This document shows, one piece after another, positions 1 to 10,165 of a DNA stretch of 64,000 nucleotides (positions are counted from its first letter, which is position 1; each line of letters starts with the position of its first letter). Source of the DNA: Sepiola atlantica (taxonomy: Eukaryota > Mollusca > Cephalopoda > Sepiida > Sepiolidae); NCBI GenBank assembly GCA_963556195.1, contig OY744523.1:75195945-75259944 (forward strand), in the 5' to 3' direction. The notes under the pieces were generated by a model. The model saw only the letters and a program-made list of their open reading frames with translations. It was not told the origin of the DNA and did not search any database. Both the position numbers and the translations under genes were made by a program.

Positions 1-350
1 CCCTCCTCAAATGATCAGTTGATTATGTGATAGTATATTTTTCTTGTAGTCTCGTAGTCTTACCGGATTCCAGGACAATTCTTAAACTTTGTCTGATGGA
101 TTATCTAGCTAACTGCTTTTTCTTGAGGTTACATTACTAGGAGAAAGTGCACTATTCCTCGTATGAGCAAGTGTATAGCTGTATCGAGGGGATCTCATTT
201 GAACTTCGAATACCACGTTATTTTGAATATTTGGTCAGGGTTTATTTATAGGGTGAAACATCATCCTTTCAGGTTTTCGTAACAATCCTTTTTATAGAGA
301 GACGGAAGACACTCCAGAATGGTGTCTAGTAGGAAATTTAAACTTTCCAG
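1..350 (+). repeat. Dispersed repeat D1, copy 1
   Basis: This stretch aligns in the same orientation with 31,135-31,475. Shared blocks include CTTACCGGATTCCAGGA near 60, TATTTTGAATATTTGGTCAG near 222 and ATGGTGTCTAG near 320, in the same order and spacing. Identity looks like roughly three quarters by eye. I do not recognise the family and see no coding potential. Its left edge lies outside the window. Confidence 0.7.
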
Positions 351-695
351 TTGGTAATTCAAACTCTCCAGTTGCTAATTTAACTCTCCTATATGTCTGC
401 GTCTTTTAAAGGGTATGAAATTATACTTTCCGTGTCAATTCATTCTCTACTCATTTTCACTTTTGTAAATCTGGTTTTCTCAGGCATTGCAAGGTCGTGA
501 TTCTGATTATGTGGGTCTTAATACTTTGTGAGTTTATTTCTAAACGGGAGAGACTCTGGGTTTGTGTAAATGTCTTTTATCCATAATACTTGCCTACAGT
601 CAATAATACATTGCGGAATACTATGTCATACGCAGCTGCGTCTCGTGCCATTGATTATTTGTGTGTGTTAATATATATAAATGTGTATATATATG

Positions 696-751
<56 letters not shown>

Positions 752-1264
752 CTCGCGTGTGTGCATGAGTGTATGTGTGCGCTCGCGTGTGACTGTAAAT
801 CAAACATGTCCGTCCATTTTCGTAGAACATTGACAAGCAACGCCATTTTATCAGGCCCTTTCCTTGTGAATGCGCTGCGCAGCAATTTGTTTCTGTTTGA
901 TCTCTTACAAGTCTATTTCCTCAAACTATCGCCTTTTGAAACGGTCCATAACTAAGCTGGTCGTTTGTCTTTGTGCGCCGTTCCAAACGACTCCTCAGAA
1001 CTCTTTAACTAAAATCGATATAGGCGACCGAAACATTGACTTGCAATAATTTTATTCTCATTGTTGTCCAAGAGATAGTTGAATCGTTTTCTTTGTTTGT
1101 ATTTAACTTTCTTGTATTCGATGCTTACGATGTCACCCATCAACTCTCATGTCATAGACACGTGCATTTTCAGATCAATCTTTCACTTTCCTATCTTTTT
1201 TTACTTATCAAAGCCAGATGCCATCGGATAGGTACGGGTTAATCTCATGGAATGTTTGTCAGAA
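351..1264. other. Unassigned AT-rich DNA with a short TA/TG microsatellite
   Basis: Nothing recognisable apart from a mixed (TA)n/(TG)n tract at about 670-765. Open frames across that tract are repeat translations and are not called as genes. Confidence 0.5.
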
Positions 1265-1655
1265 AAAACCCCGAATATTTGTGGGAACGAGCTTAGATAG
1301 AAATCTGTTTATATCGGGTTTGAAGACGATCAAGTCGTAATCTGCGAGGAAGCAGACCTGCGGCAATATGTTTTCCACAAACGGGAAAGCCCCTGCGAAG
1401 AAGCTCTGCTCGTGGAAATGTCGTCTGACGCTAGTCATACTAAGAACGAAAGTAAAGTTTCTTTTCGTTGTGGTAGACGACGAGTTCTTGGTGTATGTCT
1501 TACAAAAAGGAAGCAGAGATTTGAGCTCAGTAGAGCACCTTCCATGAAATAACGATAAAGTAGAGAGAGACTAGCAACGCATCGTTTGTGAAAAACGGGA
1601 AGTAAGGAACTGAAGAGTTCATACCCACTAGATTTTGAAGTCAATTCTTAATTCT
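1265..1655 (-). pseudogene. C-terminal fragment of a CR1/jockey-type reverse transcriptase ORF
   Basis: The minus strand reads into the region beyond the RT domain that is typical of CR1/jockey-like non-LTR elements. The frame from about 1,644 gives FHKRCVASLSLLYRYFMEG, matching the family pattern HRRDVASLSLFYRYF. After a frameshift near 1,440 a second frame gives HFHEQSFFAGAF, then LADYDLIVFKPDINRFLSKL, which fits the closing FFPRTA...LPADYDLSSFKRNVNRHL motif. Both motifs occur in the order expected of the family. No RT catalytic core is present, so this is a 5'-truncated, frameshifted, dead copy. Confidence 0.68.
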
Positions 1656-2756
1656 GTCAAAGCAGCAGGGATTGCTCTCGACCAGATACCAATTTTAAAA
1701 TATTCATCTCAATATATAAGGCAAAATATGTGTGTATTTATGTTTCGCTAAAACTTGAATAATACACAACAAAGACCGATAGAGTAGGTATTATTTCAAC
1801 TGGCATGACCACGACAAAATAATATCGAAATAGGACAAAAATAAAATTCATTTTAATGGGGTAAAATGGACATTTTTTCGTTGAATGTGATAACAATTTT
1901 TAATGTTATCTTGCGCACATGACGTCATATTGATAAGTCTATGACGTCATGGTGATCGGTTTGGGTAATATACTTACGCCGTCGTCACAGTATTATTGTT
2001 TTTATTACATTTCTCTTCGGACTATGCTTATTTCGTGGGATTTTCGCACACATTTTGTCTGAAATTTATTTATTAGTCGTAAATTGTATTTTTATCACGA
2101 AATAAAATGCTTATTTATTTTTTGAGAACTGGAAAATCGAACTTTAATGCGATGTATTAATCGTTGGCGGCCATGTTGTAATTTCATATAATTTTCTTTT
2201 GCGCTTGACATCCATAATAAAGAAATACGTTTGACTTAATTTTAGTTATAAAAATATGAATTGTGCTTTCTGCGTTTATTTTAACACCTATAAAAAGGAA
2301 ATAGGTTTTACTTTATTTTTTTTTTTTTTAAATATTGTAATGTCTGCGCTCGCGGTTGACATCTATAAATGAGATACTTACTTTTATTTTATTCATAACA
2401 ATTATATTTTAATATTTATTTTGCTGTAACTACGTATTGTATGTAGTTCTGGCACAATTATATAATAATCCTAGCCTTGCGAAAATATGCGACCAGGGAG
2501 AGCATATATTTGTTGTATATTGAAATTAAGTTTTAACCTGTGTGCTTTACTGCGATCTATTAAGAAACTCTGGATTCAAATTTAGCCAACTATCAGATGC
2601 ATATAGGAGGTTTTTTTATATATGTAAAGTTCATCTTGATTAAACCTGATGTCATAAATTCATGTTTCTAAAAAATGTAAATTAACGCTAAATGTCGGGA
2701 ATCAAATAGCATAAAAATAAGCTTCTATTAAGATGATAATGATATGAATTCCGCAC
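1656..2756. other. Unassigned AT-rich DNA
   Basis: Low-complexity AT-rich sequence without recognisable coding, RNA or repeat structure. Confidence 0.5.
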
Positions 2757-3040
2757 CTATAATTTAGCAATGGCCATGTTTCTCCATTTTAGCTGTTGTC
2801 CTTGTTTACATTTACCCCACGATGGCAGAATTTGAATCAGCTCGTTTTTTTTTAATATGGAGCAAACCTCGTTCATCAAAAAGGGGCACTTTGTATTTTG
2901 ACAAAAATAAAAATGTCCTCTCTCTAGAAGGGGTTCTCCTTCACTGACTGAAGACAGCAAAGAGTAAGTGTAGTATCAGAACATATACTACACATTGCTC
3001 CCAGTGTAAAGGCAAAAGAAAACTTTTGGCTGTTGCCCTC
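2757..3040 (-). repeat. U2-headed repeat, copy A
   Basis: Read on the minus strand, about 3,013-2,975 resembles the 5' part of U2 snRNA: GCCTTT, then TGTAGTATATGTTC. It is followed by TGATACTACAC, which can fold back on the preceding TGTAGTAT to form a hairpin. The body then contains TCAGTGAAGGAGAAC and AAAGTGCCCCTTTTT, also found in copies at 35.6 kb and 60.2 kb. The U2 match is degenerate here, and the call rests on comparison with the other copies. It is not a functional U2 gene, because similarity stops after about 40 nt. Confidence 0.6.
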
Positions 3041-4097
3041 ACAACTTATTGGTCTTGACACTTGTCTCGCTAGAGTCATATGGGTATTCTATTCGTTTTC
3101 AATCATCCAGGCCTTGTGACATTCTTTCAATTGACGTTTTAAATTTTCTGTCTGTCTTTGCGCATGATTTGAATCAGAACCTCAAAATAACCTGAACACT
3201 GTACGATCCCAAAATATGTTAAAAGTTCTTATTTCATAGCGTAGAAAGGAGACACACATAATAATTCATTTTTGCGTCAACAAATATGATAATTAATTAA
3301 AGGTGGCCGTCTCTTTAATTAATTTAAAAGGAATTAGAAATCTGCATTTAGGAAACACAATAGTGAGATAATGATTCAACCAATGCCTTCTTGGCTATCA
3401 ATTTAAAATCTCTGAGGGCATAGAACTAATTAGAACATTTATTATTCTGTATATACTCGCTAACTTGAAACCAGTGTTAACGAGTTCCTGCGTAAGGTTA
3501 TAACGAAGCATTTGATTCGAATGAAAGGACACAGGACACCGTTATATATTTTATTAGGTTCTATCTTGAAAGTTGAATGATTTTATGCCGATATTTGATA
3601 AAAGAGAAACGCCTATCTCCATGTGCGAGCGTAGATATGTGATTTTTTATGGCTTAATCATTCGTCATCGAGATAGTGTAGTGGTTACAGGCAAATACTA
3701 CAGACTAAAAAAGTTATGTTCAAGTTGTGCTAGATTTATCGGTAATGTTATTAATTAATTTCGCTTAATCGTAAATATAAGTAAACTATTAAAGCAAGCT
3801 TAACACAGGTATTCGAGCAAGAAACCCTCAAAATAACATTTATTCTAGTTTATTAATTACGTTTTGCTACAGATTATATGATGACATGAAAACATATCTA
3901 TATTCTACAAACTTAGAGATTACAGATCTTTTCATTGATAAAGAAAATTACTATAAAGTTTACTAACGCTTTAAGAAAAAGACTAATGTTAATTTATAGA
4001 AAGATTAAATTAACTAATAGGAGCAAACATGAAATGACACGTATAGAAAAGAAACAAATATTCATATGATGAATTCATAACGCAGAATAAACAAAAC
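3041..4097. other. Unassigned AT-rich DNA
   Basis: No recognisable gene or repeat structure. A short open frame at 3,573-3,758 has no recognisable motif and is not called. Confidence 0.45.

Positions 4098-4144
<47 letters not shown>
4098..4144. repeat. (TA)n microsatellite at the left edge of the PLE
   Basis: A pure TA array that ends exactly where the left inverted arm of the Penelope-like element begins. Confidence 0.95.
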
Positions 4145-4147
<3 letters not shown>

Positions 4148-4380
4148 AGCAATGAAAATATATATGGCAATCAAGCTACACAGAGGCTTCCGCGTTTCAT
4201 CTTCAGGCTAAATGCATGGATTTATTTTTGTCAGGTGTTTTTATATACATAGCTTGCTAGTTAACCAATCAGATTCTTTGTTGTTCCCTCAGCCAATTGT
4301 TGGGCTTCCCGCGAACAAAGGCTTTGTTGGTGACGCTCCTATACCTATCCTATTTTTTTTTAACACGTGGTTTCTTGTAT
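4144..4380 (+). repeat. Left inverted arm of the PLE
   Basis: This arm is the reverse complement of 5,655-5,968. Shared blocks include GTAAGCAATGAAAATATATA at the outer tip, CAATCAAGCTACACAGAGG and GGGCTTCCCGCGAACAAAGG. Relative to the right arm it lacks about 70 bp near its inner end and lacks the stem-II hairpin of the hammerhead-like motif. Confidence 0.85.
4171..4213 (-). ncRNA. Hammerhead ribozyme remnant lacking stem II
   Basis: On the minus strand CTGAAGA is followed directly by TGAAAC, where the right-arm copy has a hairpin between them. The downstream part (CTCTGTGTAGC) is the same as in the right arm. The conserved core halves are present but stem II is deleted, so no hammerhead fold is expected. 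Confidence 0.5.
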
Positions 4381-4437
4381 TTCTATTTTAGGTTTAAAAT
4401 TTTAACTTGTTCAGTTTTTTTATTATTATTATTATTA

Positions 4438-4900
4438 TCATCCTAAGGGAAAATTATTTCTGTGTAAACAGCTGTTTGCTATTTCACTTCTAGAATTTAA
4501 TAGGTTTCGGAGATCTTTAAAATTTAGGATTTCATATTTTTCATTCAGGCATAATCTACACGGGTCTTCTAAGTTGCTACATGTACTGGCCTGTGTTACT
4601 ATTTTCCATTCAATTATTGGTGAGTGTCCATTTTCTTTGAGTTTCCAATAATGGTTAGCTAGTGCTGTTTTAGTTCGACGTTCTTTGTTTTTAAATGTGC
4701 TTTTGTGGTCATAGTATCTGGTCTTAAAGTCTAGGGATGTCATACCCACGTAGTATTTCTTGTTATTTGGTCTTTCGTTGGCAAATATCGTTGCTTGGTA
4801 TACACTACTTTTAGTTAGGCATTTATTTTGTAGTGGACAAAGTTTACGATTTATGCAGTTACATCTTTTCTCTTCATTGCTAACCTTTTCGTTTCTATTC
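4438..4900 (-). pseudogene. GIY-YIG endonuclease domain of the PLE
   Basis: The minus-strand frame begins upstream of the first ATG with a cysteine-rich linker, RCNCINRKLCPLQNKC, the Cys motif between RT and endonuclease in PLEs. It is followed by KSSVYQA and then KKYYVGMTSLDFKTRYYDH, the GIY-YIG core (variant YYVG) with the conserved arginine and histidine. Next come NHYWKLKENG and CRLCLNEKYEIL, and the frame ends near LLNSRSEIANSCLHRNNF, which fits the usual PLE C terminus. The domain looks nearly complete, but the ORF is severed from the RT by frameshifts. Confidence 0.85.
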
Positions 4901-5029
4901 GGGTGGTTATTATTAGTTTTTTTTTAAATTTCTATTAGTATTGTTTATATTTTTGTTCTTCGTAGTGTTATTTTTGTTATATTTTCCATTTTGTTTATTT
5001 TTGTTTATTTTGTTCTTCTCTGTTGTTGT

Positions 5030-5668
5030 CTTTTAGTATTTTGTTGTTGTGTGCCTTAATAATCATTTCTAGGTTTTCACAGCAGCTGTAGGATAGTTTT
5101 AGGTTATTTTTATTGAATATTTTATGTAGAGGGATGGTTGGTTACGGGGAAGTGTTTTTCAATCAGATTTAGGAATTTGTTTCCTAGTTTAGTTTTTAGC
5201 ATCTGGTTATAGGGAGGAGTATAGTAGATTATATTTCTTTTTCTTTTGTTTTTATTTTAAATTTTGTTGTAATTATTGGTGTCCTGTTTTTTATATTTAA
5301 TTTCGGTATTATGGTAACCACTAGCTGTATTGTAAATGTTGATTGATTTTTTAAAAACGCTTTCGTTGCTAGAATTGTTGATAAGCCTACTTTCGATCGA
5401 ATTCGGGATATGTTTTGTGATTGATGGGAGTGATTAGACTTTGGGTGTACGTACATTGGGTTGGCGTTATCTTTTAGGTATGGTTCGTAAGTGTTTTTAC
5501 TTAAGTTTAATGTGACGTTTAGAAAGTTCGTTGTTTTTATAATAGCCAGTAATTCTACTTTTAGGCCTCGTCTTTTCATTTCCATATGTATAATGTTCTT
5601 GAAGTTTTCTCCCTTGACTTTGTTGGAGTCTCTTATTATCGCTAATCCATCATCTCTATAAACCACGT
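5030..5668 (-). pseudogene. 3' part of the PLE reverse transcriptase
   Basis: The minus-strand frame starts with LVYRDDGLAI-type sequence, the PLE equivalent of the YADD catalytic box, and continues KVELLAIIKTTNFLNVTLNL, matching the family pattern NFLDVTLDL. It then runs through PYLKDNANPMYVHPKSNHS. After frame changes below 5,229 another frame gives YYTPPYNQMLKTKLGNKFL and LIEKHFP, the conserved thumb-region block of PLE RTs. Everything N-terminal to YRDD is replaced by the inverted arm, so fingers and palm motifs are missing. Confidence 0.82.
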
Positions 5669-5968
5669 GTTAAAAAAAACTCGCCCACTATATTGACACA
5701 ACAAAGGAAACAGGATATAGGAAAATCCATTGTCAACAAAACATAGGATAGGTATAGGAGCGTCACCAAAAAAGCCTTTGTTCGCGGGAAGCCCAACGAT
5801 AGGCTGAGGGAACAACAAAGAATCTGATTGGTTAACTGGCAAGCCATGTATATAAAAACACCTGACAAAAATAACTCCATGAATTTAGCCTGAAGATTCC
5901 CCCCGGGGATGAAACGCAGCTTCCTCTGTGTAGCTTGATTGCCATATATATTTTCATTGCTTACTACC
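5655..5968 (-). repeat. Right inverted arm of the PLE
   Basis: This is the fuller of the two arms, running from the RT junction (AACACGTGGTTT on the minus strand) to the tip ATTTTCATTGCTTAC on the plus strand. It contains about 70 bp absent from the left arm and a hammerhead-like motif at its outer end. Confidence 0.85.
5882..5940 (+). ncRNA. Hammerhead ribozyme-like motif in the PLE arm
   Basis: All core blocks appear in order. CTGAAGA is at 5,890-5,896. Stem II is the hairpin TTCCC/GGGGA within 5,897-5,910, and GAAAC is at 5,911-5,915. Stem III is ACGCAG (5,914-5,919) with CTGTGT (5,926-5,931). The cleavage-site residue would be A5932 after U5931. Stem I pairs AATT.AGC (5,882-5,889) with GCT.GATT (5,933-5,940), with one mismatch. 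Hammerheads in PLE ends are established. One caveat is that the first stem-II pair is not the canonical G-C. Activity is untested. Confidence 0.7.
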
Positions 5969-6070
5969 TAGCTCTACATACGTATCGAGCACTATTGTAG
6001 TAAATACTGAAAACTGATACATAAAAAATGATACCTCTTTATAATATTATATGTTGATACATGAAATACT

Positions 6071-6072
6071 AA

Positions 6073-6170
<98 letters not shown>
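6071..6170. repeat. (TA)n-(GA)n compound microsatellite
   Basis: TA array to about 6,138 followed by GA array 6,141-6,169. Confidence 0.95.
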
Positions 6171-6171
<1 letters not shown>

Positions 6172-6419
6172 GGAGGGCTTCCATTGACATATAGAAAAGC
6201 ACATATAGAGGTGAGGAGACAACATGAGACTTAGAGAAAGTTAAAGAGAGACAACGACTCATGTTACGCTAATCAGATTTATAGAGAATGCCGTATTTAC
6301 CGATATTAATGTACATAATATTAATTAACTAGTAGATGTCCCGTTCTTGGATGGGTAACATCAATTCCCGGAAGAAAACAGTTTTGGACCACTTTTATTA
6401 TCCCTCAAAAAATAAAATA

Positions 6420-6740
6420 ATACTACACCTTATGTCTAGAATCCTAACTCTAATTTTGATTGAAATGCCTTTCATGATTTTCATTCGAGATAATATTTAA
6501 AGTTCAAGGCTTAAGCTTAAGGAATCTTAAGAAGAAATTGAAAGTCAGGGAATCTTGATTAATATATATCTAATGACTATGGATCAAATTACATGCACAT
6601 ATGAAATCTTTGAATTTTCAGGTTCGCCATAAACATTTTAAAATACTTCCGAATTTTGGGAAATATTTATTGATTAGTGTTAATATTTATTGTTAACATT
6701 TCACAAACATCGGAGGTATCTGAATTTTCACCAAAGGCTT
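6420..6740 (+). repeat. Dispersed repeat D2, copy 1
   Basis: Aligns with 33,000-33,270 and with the two halves around the jockey-like insertion (51,120-51,230 and 54,451-54,560). Shared elements include TCTAGAATCCTAA or its variants, AAATTGAAA.TCAGG followed by CTTGATTAAT, and GAGGTATCTGAATTTTCA. No coding potential is seen. Its value is that it shows the ancestral uninterrupted sequence at the 51-54 kb insertion site. Confidence 0.65.
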
Positions 6741-7419
6741 CCACATCTTCTTTGCCCCCTTTACATAAGATTAAGTTAAACTAAATATAACTTACTTTAC
6801 CTACCGTCATGCCTTGCAACTCTGTTCCAAAATAAATAATGATGACTCAATTAGTTTAGGGGTTAATCCTGTGCATAGAAATATATAAACATATACACAT
6901 ACCTAACTTTATATGAATAGACATAGATGAACTACGGTTAACCCAACATAATAAGTCGGACTTGCAAACGACATACAATAACACAAATTACAGTATTCCG
7001 CCTCGAATCTATTATGACTTTGTAGTCTCTTATATGTTTTGTTAACATTATCAAGGTACATTATATTTTTTGCGTGCATATCATTTGTTTGTTGTTAGTT
7101 TCCCCCAATTCACGTATTTTAGTCGTAATGAATTACTTCTCTTTAAATATAAGGAACAAGAACCAGCTAGTAGTTTTTATTTTTTTCATATATTTTTCTT
7201 TATATTTAACCTAATAAAATTAATTATATTTATTATATATTTTTGTATGTTTCTTTACAATCTCCTGTTTAGATAAGTAATCCGAACTTTAAAAGAAATA
7301 CAATCTGAGATTGTATTTCTGTCAATACGAATATATTATCAAATTTTCCTAAATATTACATCAGCTTGTCTCCCAAAATGTATTTCAAATTCATTATTTA
7401 TGTTTTTAAAGTTGTATAC
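6741..7419. other. Unassigned AT-rich DNA
   Basis: No recognisable feature. A hairpin formed by AGAAATACAATCT and AGATTGTATTTCT near 7,295-7,320 is the only structure noticed. Confidence 0.4.
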
Positions 7420-7690
7420 AATAAATAAATAAATAGATCGACCGTAGTCGAAGCTAAATCGAAGCCTCCAATCTCATTGACTACTACACTGAGATTTAGC
7501 GGAGGGAGCTACTCCACTTACCCTTGACTGTTAAACTTATAATGCTGAGTATTTAGCAAGGTGGAATCCGGTACCATTATGTGACCCTTTGGTATGACTC
7601 GACCAACGAGCGAACCCCGGTCTGCCGGTACATTAGCGAACACTTTAACGATTGTATCGAATTGTCCAGTAAACGTTATATATAGTAAAT
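7420..7690 (-). mobile_element. Probable tRNA-derived SINE
   Basis: Read on the minus strand the unit begins with GTTCGCTAATGTACCGGCAG and the B-box-like CGGGGTTCGCTCGTT. It continues through a moderately GC-rich body with GGTACCGGATTCCACC and ends in a TTTA-type tail (CTATTTATTTATTTATTG) near 7,420. Head, body and simple-repeat tail, with a length of about 270 bp, fit a SINE. The tRNA-like fold is degraded and the isoacceptor cannot be named. Confidence 0.5.
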
Positions 7691-7765
7691 ACGTTATATA
7701 TAGTAAATACGTTATATACCGTGAATACATTATATATAGTAAATACGTTATATATAGTAAATACG
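7674..7765 (+). repeat. 18-bp tandem repeat, about five units
   Basis: The unit TACGTTATATATAGTAAA is repeated about five times with small changes in the third copy. It lies at the head side of the adjacent SINE. Confidence 0.85.
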
Positions 7766-8934
7766 CAACACAATATATCCAAAATCTACTGTAAATTTAC
7801 TAGCATGTTCATTGAAAGTCTTAAAAATAACCAATTAAAAGAATAAAGTTTAAAAATTTAATGTAAAAGTGAAAAAAGACTTCCTCAATCCATAAACGAA
7901 AGACATGAAGAGGCAAATCCTTTTTATAGTTACACACGAATATATTTACTGTTCTTGTTCAAATCGTCCAGAAGGCAAACCAGAGTGTCGCTCACATTTC
8001 AAACGTTCGTGGCGCATCCTTCTAAGCAAATGATGCCGGAGGATCGTTTGATCAAAGAAAATCTAATTTATCGACCTTACTCGATTTCTTTAAAGTTCAT
8101 TTCTTTCATTTGATTATTGTTTCTAAAACAATTGAATGCCTATCCATCTATAGCAAAATACTTTGATCGTACCGTCTTATAAATTAGATAAATTGTCAAG
8201 ATCTAAACTTCACTGACACACTTTTAATTCACCTGATTCCGAAGAAAAAATACAAAACTTCAAAATAAGCAATGCTTTTTCTGAAGATTTAAACAGATAC
8301 TTCCAGGAAGTCCACCAAACTTGACACTGGCATCAAATAATCAACTTACGAATATCAGTAAAAAGCCTTTGCTATAATTAGTACCGAGATGTGATTCAAG
8401 TTCTGATCTCTTATATAGTATTGACTGGTAGTTCAAACAGTCTCTCTCTATATGTATTCTTATCAGGTACCGTAGCATTCTTCAGAAATCTGATTAGCGT
8501 AACAGAAGTCACTTTCTTTCTTTAGTTGTGTGTGCGTCTATCCTTGTCTCTCCATCTGCATCTGTCTTTTACTGTATGTTTGAACTTCTCCATCAATGTC
8601 TGTCTGTATAATTATCTTTTATACGAATTGGTGTACTTTCTTTTCTTTATAAATTGTTACCCCTACCGAGTTTTAAAAAGTAAAATTAAAAGTTTCGCTT
8701 TTAATTGTTGGTTATTATTTTTAATTAAACGATGGAAGTTCAATGGATTTGTCAATCTGCAAAGCTATAAGATAATACTCTTTACTATATTAAAAGCCTA
8801 GCTACGTAAGAAAGATCATAATTTTATATTATGAATTTCAAAATAAATTAATTCTTCTAAATTTCCTGTAGGTGTGTAAATGGTTAGATATTTAGAAATG
8901 ACATGGATGTCTTAATAAAATATATGACTATACC
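7766..8934. other. Unassigned AT-rich DNA
   Basis: No recognisable gene, RNA or repeat. Confidence 0.4.
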
Positions 8935-9380
8935 CGCTCCTTGGGCGGTGTTGATACAGTACCTGGGAATGTCAATTTCCATCTTTACATAGCGTGTACC
9001 ATTTTATAACTAGTAAGAAAAGTATTTGTTGAATTTCATAAAAAATACGCTACTTAATATTCATGTGAGAATATAATTAACAATGAATGTATTTACGTAT
9101 TTTTGGGCAGAAAACCTTAGAAATTATGTTTTTAAGCAAGAATAATTCGCTTTGAACTAATGCCGAATACCCTTTATGTCTACTATTTGTTATTATCAAA
9201 AAAAGTCACTTACTTTTAAAAATCTTTATGTTATGTTTTTATGTCAGTATGTTATAATAATGTTTTTACATTTATAAAATAGGTCTCCAGTTAAAAGAAA
9301 TTATTTAGAGTTACGTGAGATTCGAACTCGTCTATAGCCAGTATGAAACCTACTGCTTTAATAATGTTTACTCTCCCTAT
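8935..9380 (-). repeat. Dispersed repeat D3 with a tRNA-like end, copy 1
   Basis: The minus-strand 5' end (about 9,375-9,305) has tRNA-like elements: TTAAAGCAGTAGGTT as a D-arm/A-box-like block and GAGTTCGAATCTCACG as a good B box. The rest is AT-rich and shares blocks with 11,735-11,930, 24,840-25,065 and 25,190-25,365, for example GTTGATACAGTACCTGG, ATGTATTTACGTA and AAGAATAATTCGC. This looks like a long tRNA-derived SINE or a composite. Confidence 0.6.
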
Positions 9381-10034
9381 TCCTTCCTATCTACACTCCA
9401 TGTGTTTCTAATTGCGTACAAACAGACAAAGTCTTAAAATGACATGACTTTTAATAAGTAAAACATACTTTTATTATAAACTCTTTAATTTGAACGGGTT
9501 AAACCAGTTGAGCATAACACTATGAGTGTTGATCATCTATCTGTAAGAAAATGAAACTAGCTGTAACCAGGTTTAAAATTCGAATGGAACCTTGTTCAGA
9601 AAACAACGGAACTATATTAACACAACGTCTAAAAAGACTATCATAATTGCACGTTTTTCTGACTCACTGTCGTCTTATCTCACGTTTCAAAACAGATCAA
9701 TGTCTACTCTTCCAAACTAGTAGCACCCACAAAAACCTACTACTCTTTTTCACTGTTGTCAATTACCGTACGTCGAGTCGGAATCGTGGTGGATTTGAAC
9801 TCGGTAATTTCTTTTCTCTATTATCACACTATTATATATTACAATTACTGCAATAGTTTAAACGATTTTAACATTTTTATATAGTTTCGTGGATGTATCT
9901 CATATATTAAACTAGAATATATATCGTCTTTTTATATCCACACGGTTATAAGTATGTTCAATTAAGCAAAAGATTAGCATAGTAAAACAAAATTGAAAAC
10001 TTTAAGTTGTTCTTTATATTATAAGAAAAATTAA
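9381..10034. other. Unassigned AT-rich DNA
   Basis: No recognisable feature. Confidence 0.4.
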
Positions 10035-10165
10035 AATTTGAGCTCCTCGTGTTGTCCCGTTTGTGTATTGGCTTAATATTTAGAAACATGACACGCGTAT
10101 CAATTCATTACATTTAAAAAAATTGATTGGTTGTTGGGTCATTTTATACCGAATCTGTACATATG
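10035..10165 (+). repeat. Dispersed direct repeat D4, copy 1
   Basis: Shares GAGC.TC.TGTTG, ACGCGTATCAATTCATT, TTGATTGGTTGTTG.GTCATTTTAT and GCCGAA-type blocks with 10,955-11,045 in the same orientation. No coding content. Confidence 0.65.

Larger units (their letters stand above)
4144..5968 (-). mobile_element. Penelope-like element fragment with inverted terminal arms
   Basis: The element is oriented on the minus strand. It holds a truncated RT end and a GIY-YIG endonuclease remnant between two long inverted arms (4,144-4,380 and 5,655-5,968). RT followed by a C-terminal GIY-YIG is diagnostic of endonuclease-positive PLEs, and inverted or partial LTR-like ends are a known PLE feature. The right arm joins the RT sequence immediately before its YRDD motif, so most of the RT is missing. 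Several frameshifts make it non-autonomous. Its left edge abuts a (TA)n array. Confidence 0.85.

Noticed and set aside
590..955. Open frame made mostly of Ile/Tyr/Val repeats, and similar frames elsewhere
   Set aside because: These are translations of (TA)n and (TG)n arrays with no conserved motif. The same applies near 6,000, 14,130, 17,060, 19,000, 20,340, 25,800, 33,830, 44,460, 48,500 and 62,000.
7674..7765. CRISPR-like array
   Set aside because: The units are contiguous without spacers, so it is a plain tandem repeat. No direct-repeat/spacer pattern occurs anywhere in the window.
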